This document shows positions 47,374 to 59,010 of a DNA stretch of 64,000 nucleotides, piece after piece. Each line of letters starts with the position of its first letter. Positions within the stretch are counted from its first letter, which is position 1. The translations under genes were made by a program, and so were the position numbers. The notes under the pieces are model-generated. The model made no database searches, was not told the origin of the DNA, and saw only the letters and a program-made list of their open reading frames with translations. Origin of the DNA: Coriaria nepalensis (Eukaryota > Streptophyta > Magnoliopsida > Cucurbitales > Coriariaceae); the NCBI GenBank assembly GCA_027186245.1, contig CP114488.1, positions 5,058,501-5,122,500 of the forward strand, written 5' to 3'.

Positions 47374-47920
47374 GTTCTAGTCTCAGGTTTATCTATCTAT
47401 TTCTTTTTAATTTTTCCATCCCTAATTTCATTTTTTCTTAAAAAAAAAAATAACGAAAATTTCAGTTTAAGTTCTTCTATTTGTGTTCTTACTGTCTTAG
47501 ATTCAAAAGTTCCCAAAAATAAAAAAAACAAATAAAAAAACAAAGAAGGGGACAAATTGTTTGTGAAGTCTTGTTAGATTAAGATTTGATTCTTAATTGT
47601 TTCAATTGCAATAGCTTATGGTAAAACTCTAAGTCAACCTAGTTTCTTTATAAATTCAAACTAGAACATTGATGTGTATTGGTGGATTGTTGCTGAGATT
47701 TGGTAATTGTTTGTTCAGTTCTAAAAAGGATTGAAAGAGGATTTTACAAGTGGAAAAAGGCAAGAGAGTGTGAGAATATTAGAGGGTAATAGCCGAATAT
47801 TGAGTGAAACACGAGTGAAATGGAATGAATCATTCTTTGAGTGAAACACGTGAGGGAGAGTGGTAAGGTCCTTGCTTTATTATTATTTTTGTTTCTAACC
47901 TTATTTTACAGAAAAACAAA

Positions 47921-49160
47921 ATGTCTCACAATAGTCATGAAGGAAATGTAGGAGTGGCTAATCCAACATTATTTATTGAAGTTATAGTGGGAGAGATGAG
48001 GTGTATGATGCGGAGGGAGTTGGAGCATATACACAAACGGTTGGATCAAATGGAGAATGCTCATAGGAAACAATGACAAGCGGCTCCTAATGCACATAGG
48101 AGGGAAAGAGTTCAACTTAGGGAAGCGATGGATGAAGGTGAGGAATATAATGGGGTTGGAGTTGAAGAGGAAGATGATTGAAATTCAATGGGAAGTCCTA
48201 GGAGATATGGGCGATTTAGAGAAGCTAGGAATCGAGAAGACAATAATATGGGTAGCATTAAGATGAAGATTCCTTCTTTCCAAGGGAAAACTGATCTCGA
48301 ATCTTATCTTGAGTGGGAAAAGAAGATGGAGTTGGTGTTTGATTGTCATCACTATTTCGAGATTAAAAATGTGAGGCTTGCTATTATTGAATTCACTGAT
48401 TATGCTACTGTTTGGTGGGATCAATTAATAAAAAATATTAGGAGAAATAGAGAACGTCTCATTGAGACATGGGCGTATTTGAAAGCTATGCTGAGGAGAT
48501 GGTTTGTGCCAAACCATTATTATTGAGATTTGTATCAAAAGCTGCAAGGTCTCACTTAAGGGAATCAGAGTGTTAAAGATTATTTTAAGGAGATGAAGGT
48601 TGCTATGATAAGGGCAAGTATAAAAGAAGACCGAGAAGCCACTATGGCTAGATTTTTGAATGGATTGAACCAAGAAATTCATGATAAGGTAGAGATGCAA
48701 CATTATTTGGAGTTGGAAGATATGGTTCACATGGTCATCAAAGTTGAACAATAAATCAAGAGGAGAGGTGGTACACGTACAACCTTTGGTTCGAGTTCTT
48801 CTTCTTAGAAGCCAAGTTATGCAAAGAAGGAGGAGAAGTCGACTACAACAAGACCTAAGAGTGAACAAAAACTAGAGATGACTAGCCATGGAAACCAAGG
48901 TAAAGTAGATTCTTCCCCTAGTCGAAATCGTGATATTAAATGTTTTAAATGTGAAGGCTCGGGTCACATAGCAAGCCAATGTCCAAACAAAAGAGTTATG
49001 ATGTTGCATGAGAATGGTGAGATTGAGACTGAGGATGAAGATGACACTTAATCTATGACATCATTAGAAGATGTGGAAAATGAGGAGTTCGCTGTATAAG
49101 GAGAATTGTTAGTGGCAAGAAGAGCTCTAAGTGTGCAAGCAAAAGAAGATGACTCGGTGC
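47921..49160 (+). pseudogene. Gypsy B gag
   Basis: ATG at 47921 (MSHNSHEGNVG). A coiled-coil-like charged N-terminus is followed by IKMKIPSFQGKTDLESYLEW, VRLAIIEFTDYATVWWDQL and ARFLNGLNQEIHDKVEMQ, the retrotransposon gag domain. The zinc knuckle CFKCEGSGHIASQCPNK is at about 48950-48995. Stops at 48074, 48178, 48524 and later positions show decay. Confidence 0.85.
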
Positions 49161-49179
49161 AATGAGAAAATATCGTTTA

Positions 49180-49950
49180 TATTAGGTGTCACATTCAGAA
49201 CAAGGTGTGTAGTGTGATTATTAATGGTGGGAGTTGTACTAATGTTGCTAGCACCGCCTTAGTGGACAAATTAGGGCTTCCAACACTCAAGCACCCACGG
49301 CCATACAAGTTGCAATGGTTGAATGATAGTGGCGAGGTGAAGGTAGAAAAACAAGTGTTGGTTTAATTTTGGATTGGTAAATACTAAGATGAGGTGTTGT
49401 GCGATGTAGTTCCGATGCAAGCTGGACACTTTTTGTTGGGGCAACCATGACAGTTTGATAGGCAAGTGACATATGATTGGTTCTCTAATAAGTACTCATT
49501 TCAACACAATCAAAAGCCGGTTACTCTTGTTCCGATAACACCAAATCAGGTTTATGAAGGTCAAGTGAGGTTACAAAAGGAGAGTGATCAAAAGAAAGAG
49601 AGTGAACAAAAAGAAAATGAGTGAAAAAGAGAATGAAGATCAGAGGAAGGTCGAGAAAAAAAAAAGAGGAAAAGAAAAAAGAGATTTGACCATTGAGAGA
49701 AAAATGGAGAAGCAACAAAATAATTTCTATGCAAGAGCGAGTGAGATAAAGAATGCTTGTTTTCGACACAGCCAATGATTATATTTTTGTATAAAGAGGC
49801 TCTTCTAAACACTAACAAATTTGAACAAGTTTTGTCTAGTTCTTTTGTTGCTATTTTACCGGATTATAAGGATGTCTTTCCTGAAGAAACACCATATGGT
49901 CTACCTCCAATTCGAGGAATTGAGCCTCAGATTGATTTTATGCCCCGGTG
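49180..49950 (+). pseudogene. Gypsy B protease and linker
   Basis: After gag, IINGGSCTNVASTALVDKLG carries the place of the retropepsin active-site loop with D replaced by N. It is followed by a lysine/glutamate-rich linker of low complexity. The start of RT ([20 protein letters not shown]) is at about 49865-49920. Confidence 0.65.
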
Positions 49951-50457
49951 AGACCATTCCAAACCGACCAGCTTATAGAAGCAATCTGGAGGAGACCAAG
50001 GAACTTCAAAGACAAGTTAGAGAGTTGTTGGAAAAGGGGTACATTAGAGAAAGCATGAGCCTATATGCGGTTCCTGTTTTATTGGTTCCTAAAAAGGATG
50101 GGACTTTGAGGATGTGCGTTGATTGTCGAGCCATCAACAACATTACGGTAAAGTATCGTCATCCAATTCCTAGATTAGATGATATGCTTGATGAGTTGCA
50201 TGGTTCTAGTGTGTTTTCTAAGATTAATTTGAAAAGTGGATATCATCAAATTAGAATGAAAGAAGGGGATGAATGGAAAATAGACTTTAAAACAAAATAT
50301 GGTTTATATGAATGGTTAGTTATGCCTTTTGGTTTGACTAATGCACCTAGCACTTTTATGAGACTTATGAATCATGTTTTGCGTGCATTTATAGAAAATT
50401 TGTTGTTGTCTATTTTGATGATATACTCATTTATAGCAAAAACTTAGATGATCATGT
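49951..50457 (+). pseudogene. Gypsy B reverse transcriptase, first half
   Basis: Open segment with [57 protein letters not shown] and [18 protein letters not shown], the fingers and palm of a gypsy RT. The catalytic YFDD is at 50411-50422, one frame away from the preceding open frame, showing a frameshift just before it. The segment stops at 50457 at the solo LTR. Confidence 0.88.
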
Positions 50458-51966
50458 TGTAACGCTCGCCTTACTAGCTATTTAGTTTATCAAATATTTT
50501 TCTAAGAAAGTACTGCTAGTAGGTGCATTACCTTCTTGTTTTTATAAAAAATTTTGTTCCTTAGCTTTACTTCCAAAAGCGGTTTGAAGGATATACGTAA
50601 TAATTTGAAAATACTACAGAAGTCTTTGTCATAGAAAAGTAATCCCAAAACTTTTTAAATACTTTATTCTTTATTTGAATATACATATACGTACATATAC
50701 ATAAGAAGTGTCAATTTTCAAACTCATTGCTTACAGAGGTCGGGTCTCATATGTACAATCTCACGGACCGATAGCCTCCATTCGCCTATTCCTTAGCTTA
50801 CCGCCTTACCTTTGTAACTTGTTACAACACAGGGTGGACATCTATGAGCTAGAAGCTCAGTAAGGATAGAGTCCTAATCACATCACTATTCTTTTTATGA
50901 CTATCGTGAGTTAATGCTTTGTATGACCTATATCTAGTATGCCTAAATGCCTATCATTCTACATACTTGGGCCCTGAGGATGCTGCCGCCGGCAAGTCAA
51001 CTGATATCTAATCAGCGGTCCGCTTCTGACCGTTGCAACGATCCGCCTATGAACTTTTCTTTAACCCCATTTAGGGTCCTTTATAATTGACAAGCGATTC
51101 TTCTTTTGACCCGACAGCACCTCACTTTAATGTTATGTATGCTTATACTTCTTATTTATCTTAGCACAACATTAACTTCTAGAAATATGAACATATGCAC
51201 TCAATCGTAGTATGTTTAAAATTTGTACTATCCTCAAACTATCCTGCTATATTATATTCATTCTAATTATGATCCTTATTTCTAGCATGGTAATCGTAGA
51301 ATTTCACTTCTACTTAGCATGCTATAATTATAATCCTAACGCAGACATAATCAAGCCATCATGCTTAATTAATATTATCCTCAATTAATATAATTATAAT
51401 CATAACAATAAATAAACAATATCCAGGTGTTGTAGTGAGACTATACTTACAACGAGCTTTACGGAATTTGATGATTCTAATCTTCCTATACTTCCTTTTC
51501 TTCTTCCCTCACCCTATTTTCTTTTTCCCTTTTCTTTCTCTTTCCGTTTCCTTTTCCCTCTTTCCTTTTCTTTTCCTTTCCCTTCTTTCCTTTTCTTTCC
51601 TTTCCTTCCTTTCCCTCTTTTTCCCTTTGTTGCCGGTACGTGTTGCGGATGCAGCCTTTTATAGGCATGGAAGTAAAAATCCTAGTCATCCATTTATGTT
51701 GAAATGGTGACAAGTGGGGGCCACATGTCTAAAGAAATTTTTGATGACTAATGAACATTAGGCATGTTCGTGGATGCAACAGAGAAGTTTTTTTTTTTTT
51801 GTTGATTAAACTTAAGCCCCTATTAAATTTTAAAATTTATAAAAAGATCCCCTATTATTTCTATCATTAAAATTTGGTATATGTGGGAATTAGAATTTAC
51901 TAATTAGTCAACTTTAAATTTATTTTCCCACTACTATGCCTAGTCTAGAAGTATTAGGGGATTACA
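50458..51966 (-). mobile_element. Solo LTR, 1509 bp, inserted in the gypsy B RT (TSD CATGT)
   Basis: Starts TGTAACGCTCGCC and ends GGGGATTACA, a TGTAA...TTACA terminal inverted repeat. The 5-bp target duplication CATGT is perfect (50453-50457 and 51967-51971). There is no second LTR and no coding sequence. A homopyrimidine stretch lies at about 51490-51627 on the plus strand. Orientation is not certain; I assign minus because the order of sequence blocks resembles that of repeat R1 copy 2, which has a primer-binding-site-like sequence on its left. Solo LTRs arise by LTR-LTR recombination (established knowledge). Confidence 0.92.
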
Positions 51967-51971
51967 CATGT

Positions 51972-52690
51972 AGTCTATTTAAAATATGTTTTAAATGTAC
52001 TTAGGAATGAAAAGTTATTTGCTAATATACTAAGAAATGTACTTCTTACACCGATAAGCTTATATTTCTTGGATTTGTTGTTAGTGCTCAAGGTATACAG
52101 GTTGATGAGGAAAAGGTACGTGCTATCCGAGATTAGCCGAGTCCAAAAAGTGTAGCTTTTTGGACTTGCTAGCTTTTTTACCGACGGTTTGTAAAAGATT
52201 TCAGTACTTTGGCCGCACCACTTACGGAAGTGATCAAGAAGAATGTTGGATTTCGATGGGGAGAAGAATAAGAGAAGGCGTTTCAGCTAATCAAAGAGAA
52301 GCTAACCAATGCTCTCTTATTGTCTTTACCTAACTTTTCTAAGACTTTTGAAATTGAATGTGATGTTTTTGGAATTGGTATAGGTGCATTTCTTATGTAG
52401 GAAGGAGGCCGATTACATATTTCAGTGAAAAATTAAGCAGAGCAACTTTAAACTATCCAACTTATGACAAAGAGTTGTATGCATTGGTTTGAGCTTTGGA
52501 GATATGGTAGCACTATCTATAGCCTAAGAAGTTTGTAGTTCATACCGATCATGAGTCCTTGAAATACTTAAAGGGCCAACACAAGCTGAAGAAACGAGAC
52601 CCTCGTTGGGTGGAGTTCATTGAGACATTTCCATATGTCATTCGTTACAAACAAGGTATGGAAAATGTCGTTGCAGATGCATTTTCCTGA
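51972..52690 (+). pseudogene. Gypsy B RT second half and RNase H
   Basis: The RT frame resumes immediately after the solo LTR and its second target copy. Then come an LIFLGFVVSAQG block, a [21 protein letters not shown] block at 52180-52230, the RNase H block around 52340-52400, and [15 protein letters not shown] near 52530-52570 containing the conserved TDH. Stops and frame changes are frequent. Confidence 0.8.
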
Positions 52691-52723
52691 AGGTACAACC
52701 TTATCTCAACTCTTGATGCTAAA

Positions 52724-53930
52724 TTGCTTGGATTTGAACATATTAAAGAGTTATATGCTACTGACCATAATTTTAGTGTGGAGTATCATTCTTGTGTGAA
52801 ATCTGCTAGTGGTAAGTATTTTAAGCATGATGGGTTTCTGTTTCGAGAGAATAAGTTATGCGTGCCTAATAGCTCTTTGAGAGATCTATTAGTAAGGGAA
52901 TCCCATGGTGGAAGGTTAATGGGGCATTTTAGAGTTGTTAAGACTTTAGCAGTTTTGTAAGAGCACTTATATTGGCCACATATGAAATGAGATGTTGAGA
53001 GACTTTATGGTAGGTGTGTCACTTGTAGACATGCTAAATCAAGAATGAATTCCCATGGGTTATACACCCCGTTGCTAATTCTTAGTGAACCTTGGACTGA
53101 TATTTCGATGGATTTTGTTATAGGTTTGCCTAGGTCTAAGAAAGGAAGAGATTCAGTATTTGTGGTGGTGGATAGATTTTCTAAGATGGCACACTTTATT
53201 CCATGTCGTAAAACTGACGATGCTTCCAATGTTGCTAATCTATTCTTTAGAGAAATTGTAAGGCTTCATGGTATGCCTAGGATCATTGTTTCTGATAGGG
53301 ATACTAAATTTTTCAGTTATTTTTGGAAGACCTTGTGGGGAAAGTTAGGAACTAAATTATTATTTTCTACAACTTGTCATCCATAAACTGATGGTCAAAC
53401 CGAGATTGTGAATATAACTTTATCTACTTTGTTGAGAGCTATAATTAAAAAGAACACTAAAACTTGAGAAGATTGTTTGCCGCATGTTGAGTTTGCTTAT
53501 GATCGTTCTATTCATTCTGCTACTAAGTATTCACCATTTGAGATTGTTTACAAATTTAATCTTCTAACTCCATTGGATTTATCTCCATTACCTGTTTCTG
53601 AGCATAATAACTTAGATGGAAAGAGGAAGGCCGATTTTGTTAAGCAGATACATAAGAAGGCAAAGTTCAACATAGAGCGAAGAACTTAGCAATATGCAAA
53701 ACAAGCTAACAAAGGACATCATAAGATGATTTTTAAGCCTGAAGATTGGGTTCGGCTGCATATGAGGAAGGAACGATTTCCGGAGCGAAGGAGTTCCAAG
53801 CTGCTTTCAAGAAGGGATGATCCATTTTAAGTTCTTGAAAGGATCAATGACAATGCTTCTTTTAATATTGCTGATTTAAGTGCTTTTGCTGTAAGTGACA
53901 ATTTGAGGATAAATCCTTTAAAAGAAAAGG
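52724..53930 (+). pseudogene. Gypsy B integrase
   Basis: The HHCC part is at about 52880-53030, with HGGRLMGHF and [13 protein letters not shown] spacing. The catalytic core 53045-53386 has [18 protein letters not shown] (first Asp), [17 protein letters not shown] and [13 protein letters not shown] (second Asp), and continues with a TCHP block. [20 protein letters not shown] is at 53477-53560. The end (53690-53930) has ILERINDNA-type and LRINPL-type blocks, but no chromodomain. Stops occur at 52958, 53384 and 53466. Confidence 0.85.
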
Positions 53931-53934
53931 GGAA

Positions 53935-54729
53935 TGATGAGGACAGGCCTAGGATATGTATTGATGCATATTCAGATCCAATTCAAGTTCCCGTTGGTCC
54001 CGTTACAAGAGCTCGTGTGAAGAAATTTAAAGAAGCGCTTAATGGGACGAGTTAATGGGCTGATTCAAGTACCATGGACTCACGCCCATTCATGGCCCAT
54101 TGAAGGTGGTGAATGTGATTCTCAAAGATGGTATTCAGTAGTTCAAGCCTTGGAGAAACCCATAATGAAGGAAAGAGCTTATTGAAGAGTTTCGGGCTGA
54201 TTTGGGCCAATATCATCATAATAAGCTCAAATGATGCATAAAGCCTTCTAACTACTTTTAAAGTATTTATTTGAGTTGATTGTCTTAAAATTACTTGGGG
54301 ATAAATTATTTGTTTTTATTTTTAGGTTGTTTTGATCAGATTAGGGTAATTGGACTCTATTTAATTATATGTTTAGTCATATTGGACTTTATTTAGTTGT
54401 CTATTTAGTTTCCTAAGAATTCCACATTACTTAGGTTGTGTTTTCTCTGCTGGAACTTCCTCTGTATAAAGAGGGTTGGTTTCTTTTGTAGAGACAGATC
54501 AATGATAAAATATTTAAGAGAAAATTCTTTTTAGTTCTTTTAAAACTTTTCGAACTTATCAAATTTATCTGTGGCGTTCATCCCGACTTATCAATCCGTT
54601 ATTCTATCCCGGATTGTGGTGTCTTCTACATTGCATTCGAATTTGAGTAGAACGATCTTGGATCCTTGAGTAGAACGATCTTGGATCCTTGAATCACGAA
54701 TTCGTCATCTCTAGGCGTGGTTCGTATCA
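53935..54729 (+). repeat. Gypsy B 3' LTR
   Basis: 795 bp; it pairs with 46596-47355. It carries a short internal duplication of the stretch around AGTAGAACGATCTTGGATCC (54650-54690) and a 13-bp insertion near 54045 that the 5' LTR lacks. Confidence 0.93.
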
Positions 54730-54734
54730 CCCAT

Positions 54735-55930
54735 GTTGCGTTCTCTAATGATACTATTGAAAAATTGGTCTTTATCTCTACCAATGAATTTGCCATGTTC
54801 CACAGTATGAGGAATCACTCAAGTCTTTATCTTTTTCTATCACCATTATTGCTGATTCAGGTAAACCTAATGCAGGTATTCTTTCCTCATCCTCTAATTG
54901 GGTCATTGATGTTGGTGCCACAGATCATATGATAGGTAATTTTAGCATATTTTCTACTTTTCAGTCACACGCTTCCACTTCTACCGTTACTTTAGTTGAT
55001 GGGTCACCATCTTGTCTTCATGGGTCTACCACCATCACTCCTACCCCTTTGCTTTCTTTGTCATCTATCTTACATTTACCTAATTTATCATTTAATTTGC
55101 TCTCTATCAGCCAACTCACTTGTAATCTTAACTGTTGCATCTCATTTTTCCCTAATCATTGTTTATTTTAGGATCTTACGATGAAAAAGATTATTGGTAA
55201 AGGACGTGAGTCTGGAGGCCTTTACATTCTTGACACACCACTCCCCACTTCTATTACCTGCTCGAGTGTCACTTCTCCTTTCGAGGCTCATTGTAGGTTG
55301 GGTAATCCATCTCTCCCTTTGCTTAAGAAACTTTGTCCACAATATAGTAAGGTGTCTTCATTAGATTGTGAGTCGTGTCAGTTTGCAAAACATTATCGTC
55401 TTAGTTTGAGTCCTAGAGTCAATAAACGTGCTAGTGTTCTTTTTTAATTAATTCATTCTGATGTTTGGGGTCCTTGTCCGATTTTGTCTAAACCTTAATT
55501 TAGGTATTTTGTTACTTTTATGGATGATTATTCTCATGTAACTTGGTTATATTTAATAAAAAATCATTCTGAATTTTTCTCTCTATTTTGTACGTTTTGT
55601 GCTGAGATTAAAACTCAATTTAATGTTTCCATATGTACTTTGCGAAGTGATAACACTAAAGAATATATGTTCATTTTATTTCAATCTTATATAACCCATA
55701 ATGGCATTCTTCATGAAACTTTTTGTGTTGATACTCCATCTCAAAATGGTCTGGCAGAATGTAAAAACAAACATTTTCTTGAAACTGCACGAGCTGTCTT
55801 ATTTCAAATGCATGTTCCTGAACCTCTTTGGAACGATCCAGTTTCTATAGCATGTTTTCTCATTAACCGCATGCCATCCTCTATTCTTTATGGTGAGATC
55901 CCTTACAAAAATCCTTTTTCCAAATAAGTC
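54735..55930 (+). pseudogene. Copia protease and integrase
   Basis: The copia frame resumes at 54735 (VAFSNDTIEKL). The protease loop is weak (WVIDVGATDHMIG at 54900-54940, with D(V)G in place of DSG). The GAG-pre-integrase block follows (YILDTPLP..., CESCQFAKHYR at 55365-55400), then the integrase core with HSDVWGPCPI, FVTFMDDYSHVTWLYL, LRSDNTKEY and TPSQNGLAECKNKH. Stops at 55169, 55444 and 55497 and later positions. Confidence 0.85.
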
Positions 55931-57958
55931 AATGTTCCATGTTTATGCAAAGATATTTAGTAACACTTGTTTTATTCGAGATGTTCTTCCGCATGTCACT
56001 AAATTGGATCCCAAGTCCTTGAAGTGTATCTTTCTTGGTTATTATCGTTTTCAGAAAGGTTATAGGTGTTATTGTCCGAGTCTTAACAAATATCTTGTTT
56101 CCATTGATTTTACCTTCATAGAAGACACACCATATCGTTAGGGGAGAGGATGATGATTTGTTGGTCTATTCTATCACATCCTTTTCCCCTGTCTCAGAAT
56201 CAGCTCATGTCAAGCCTCATATTACTCAAGTCTACTCCAGGCGTCAACCTCTTGATTCATGTCCTACATCTGCTCCTTCGTCATCAGATCCAGTCTCGAG
56301 CGATGATTTTCCTATTGTGTTACGTAAAAGTAAATGCCAGAATACTTATCATATTTCTTCTTTTTTTTTTCTTATAACGGATTGTCGTCTTCCTCGTGTT
56401 CTTATATTGCTTCCTTTGATTTTACCTATATTCCTAAAAATATTCGTGAAGCCATATCTCATCCTGGTTGGCATGATGCAATGATAAAGGAGATGAATGC
56501 TTTAGACGACAATGACACTTGAGACTTGGTCGATTTATGTTAAGGGAAATGAGCTATAGGATGCAAATTGGTATTTGTAATTAAGGTCAATCCGGATGGG
56601 TCAATCGTAAGATTGAAAGCATGTCTTGTTGCTAAGGGCTATTCTCAAACCAATGGAGTGGACTATTCTAGCACTTTTTCTCTTGTTGCAAAATTGACAT
56701 CTGTTCGATTGTTTATTTCAATGGCAGCTACTCATGTTGGCCTTTACATTAACTTGATATCAAGAATGCTTTTTTTCATGGTGATCTTTAGGAGGAGGTG
56801 TATATGGAGTAACCTCTTAGTTCTGTTGCTCAGGGGGAGTCATGCTGAGTTTGTTGTCTTCGAAAATCTTTGTATGGTTTGAAATAGTCTTCATGCTCGG
56901 TTTGGAAAATTTAGTCAGGTTATTGAAAAGTTTGGTATGATGAAAAGCAAGTCTGACCATTTTGTGTTTTACAAACAATCAGGAGCTGGTATCATTCAGT
57001 TAGTTGTGTATGTGGATGACATTGTTATCACTTGAAGTGATACTATGGGAATCTCATCTCTTAAGTCTTTCAATACTTAGTTTCACACGAAGGACTTGAG
57101 GGTGCTAAAGTGTTTCTTGGGTGTTAAAGTTACGAGGAGTAAAAAAGGTATCTTTCTATCTCAGAGAAAATATGTTCTTGACCTATTAACTAAAACAGGA
57201 AAATTGAGAGCAAAGCCTTGTAGTGCTCCAATAACTCCGAACATACACCTCACAGAAGATAGGGAACTATTTAAAGATCCTAAGAGATATCAGAAGTTCG
57301 TTGAGAAGTTGAATTACCTTACCGTAACTCGTCCAGATATTGCATATTCGGTTAGTGTTATTAGTCAGTTTATGTCATCCCTAATAGTTCATCATTGGGC
57401 AGCGTTAGAGGAAATTTTATGTTACTTGAGAGGAGCACCCAGACGGGGTATCGTATATGCAAATCATAGGAACACTCATATTGAATGTTTTTCAGATGCA
57501 GATTGGGCAGGTTCCAAAATGGATAGAAGATCCACTTTAGGTTATTGTATCTTTGTTGGAGGAAATTGAGTCTACGAAAGAGTAAGAAGCAAAATGATGT
57601 GTCACGATCTAGTGCAGAGTCAAAATATATGGTTATGACACAGTGTGTGTGTGATTTAATGTGAATATATCAGTTTTTGACTAAAGTGGAACTTAAAACT
57701 TCAGTACGAGCAAAATTGTGGTGTGATAATCAAGTAGCTCTTTAAATTGCATCAAATCATGTGTTTCATAAGCAAACTAAGCATATTAAAATCGATTGTC
57801 ATTTTATTTATGAGAAAATTCAACAAGGCTTGATTTCTACAGGATATGTGAAGATTGGAGAGCAATTAGGGGATATCTTCACGAAAGCTTTAAATGGGAT
57901 TTGGGTTGATTATCTTTGTAACAAGTTGGGCATGATTAATATTTATGCTTTAACTTGA
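55931..57958 (+). pseudogene. Copia integrase end, RT and RNase H
   Basis: Blocks in order: KSLKCIFLGYYRFQKGYRCY (55990-56070), WHDAMIKEMNALDDNDT (56468-56520), [20 protein letters not shown] and [16 protein letters not shown] (56570-56680), the RT catalytic YVDDIVIT with its YVDD codons at 57009-57020 followed by a stop at 57033, GVKVTRSKKGIFLSQRKYVL (57120-57180), and RNase H with ECFSDADWAGSKMDRRST (57484-57540) and HKQTKHIKIDCHFIYE (57765-57815). Dead from several stops and frameshifts. Confidence 0.87.
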
Positions 57959-57965
57959 GGGGGAA

Positions 57966-58093
57966 TGTTAGCTGTATATTATATGTATATAGCTGTCATT
58001 TAGCTTAATTATAGTTTCCTAGTTGTATATATATATGTGCTTCACTTTTCAAATATTAAATGAAAAAGAATTCTCTTCTCATCTCTAATAACA
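57966..58093 (+). repeat. Copia 3' LTR (128 bp)
   Basis: Starts TGTTAGCTGTAT and ends CTAATAACA, preceded by the polypurine tract TTGAGGGGGAA, and followed by the target copy GGAAA. Confidence 0.93.
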
Positions 58094-59010
58094 GGAAACA
58101 AAGATTGGTGATCCTAATTGATTCAGGTAGCACTCATAACTTCATTGATACTTCCTTATTGAAGAAATGTGATTTGTTCCCTTGCTACAGAAGGTCGTGC
58201 AAGTTAAGGTGGCCGATGGAGCTGTCATTAAGAGTGAGGGTCTGCGTCTGGGAGTTCCTCTTAATATTCAATCTTATCATTACTGTGTGGATTTGTTTAC
58301 ATTACAACTAGGAGGTTGTGACTTGGTATGGGGGGTGACATGGTTGAAATCTTTGGGTCCTATTTTGTTAGACTTGAATGAGGTTACACTAGAATCTCAT
58401 AAATGGGATAAAAAGGTGAAATTGTAGGCTTAAACCTCCTAATAACCAGTTATTTCACATTGAAGATACTATTCCTCGCCATTAGAGGGGGTTGCTTTTG
58501 CAAATTACTAATTGTTAGGAAAAAGAAGTGGTGCAGGTACTAGAATGGCTTAAGTCTACTATTGATTAGTTTAAGTTTTTAAGGAACCTACAGCTCTACC
58601 ACCCTTTAGGTGTCTGGATCACGAGATAGTGCTCAAGAAAAGATCTAGTCCAATTTCTGTGAGGCCATATACCCTTATTATTAAAAGGGTGAGATTCAAC
58701 AGATTGTGAACTAGAACCTGCTTCGAATAGAGGTGATCAGAGATAGCCAGATCCCATATTCTGCTCATGTGCTCTCGGTGAAGCAGGCTGATGGGTCCTA
58801 GCGAATGTGTATGGAGTATAGGGCTTTGAATGACTCATTGTGAAGGATAGGTTCCCTATTCTTGTAATAGATGCTCTATTAGACGAACTTTTTGGAGCAC
58901 AATATTTCTATAAACTAGATCTCAGGTCTGGTTACCATCATATCAGAATAAGGCTTAGCGGACATCCTTAAAATTGCTTTTAGGACTCATGATGAGTCCT
59001 AATTTCTGAA
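58094..59010 (+). pseudogene. Gypsy element A, protease and start of RT after the copia insertion
   Basis: The protease is ILIDSGSTHNFIDTSLLKK (58110-58165), an intact D(S)G loop. GGCDLVWGVTWLKSLGPIL (58312-58368) follows in another frame, so there is a frameshift between them. Broken RT blocks follow to about 59000, including FRCLDHEIVLK-type, and an [12 protein letters not shown] stretch around 58925-58950. The element ends abruptly; no 3' LTR or integrase is found in the window, so gypsy A is truncated at both ends. Confidence 0.75.

Larger units (their letters stand above)
46596..54729 (+). mobile_element. Ty3/gypsy retrotransposon B, nested in the copia gag (TSD CCCAT)
   Basis: LTRs 46596-47355 (760 bp) and 53935-54729 (795 bp) start TGATGAGGAC and end TTCGTATCA. 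The primer-binding site follows the left LTR (TTTGGTATCATAGC, 47356-). A purine-rich AAAAGAAAAGGGGAA tract precedes the right LTR. The target duplication CCCAT is perfect (46591-46595 and 54730-54734). Coding order gag, protease, RT, RNase H, integrase is Ty3/gypsy. The LTRs differ by roughly 8-9% by eye. No chromodomain was recognised after the integrase. The element is dead: many stops, and a solo LTR within its RT. Confidence 0.95.
45245..58093 (+). mobile_element. Ty1/copia retrotransposon inserted in gypsy A (TSD GGAAA)
   Basis: Complete outline: 5' LTR 45245-45387, primer-binding-site-like sequence from 45388, gag 45746-46590, gypsy B insertion 46596-54729, protease-integrase-RT-RNase H 54735-57958, polypurine tract TTGAGGGGGAA to 57965, 3' LTR 57966-58093. 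The 5-bp target duplication GGAAA is perfect (45240-45244 and 58094-58098). Without gypsy B it would be about 4.7 kb, normal for a small copia. Short LTRs (143 and 128 bp) resemble Ale/Retrofit-type elements (inference). The LTRs differ by about 11 substitutions in 128 aligned bases by eye, plus one 15-bp indel. Multiple stops make it inactive. Confidence 0.93.

Noticed and set aside
48425..48868. 147-codon minus-strand frame
   Set aside because: Antisense shadow of the gypsy B gag.
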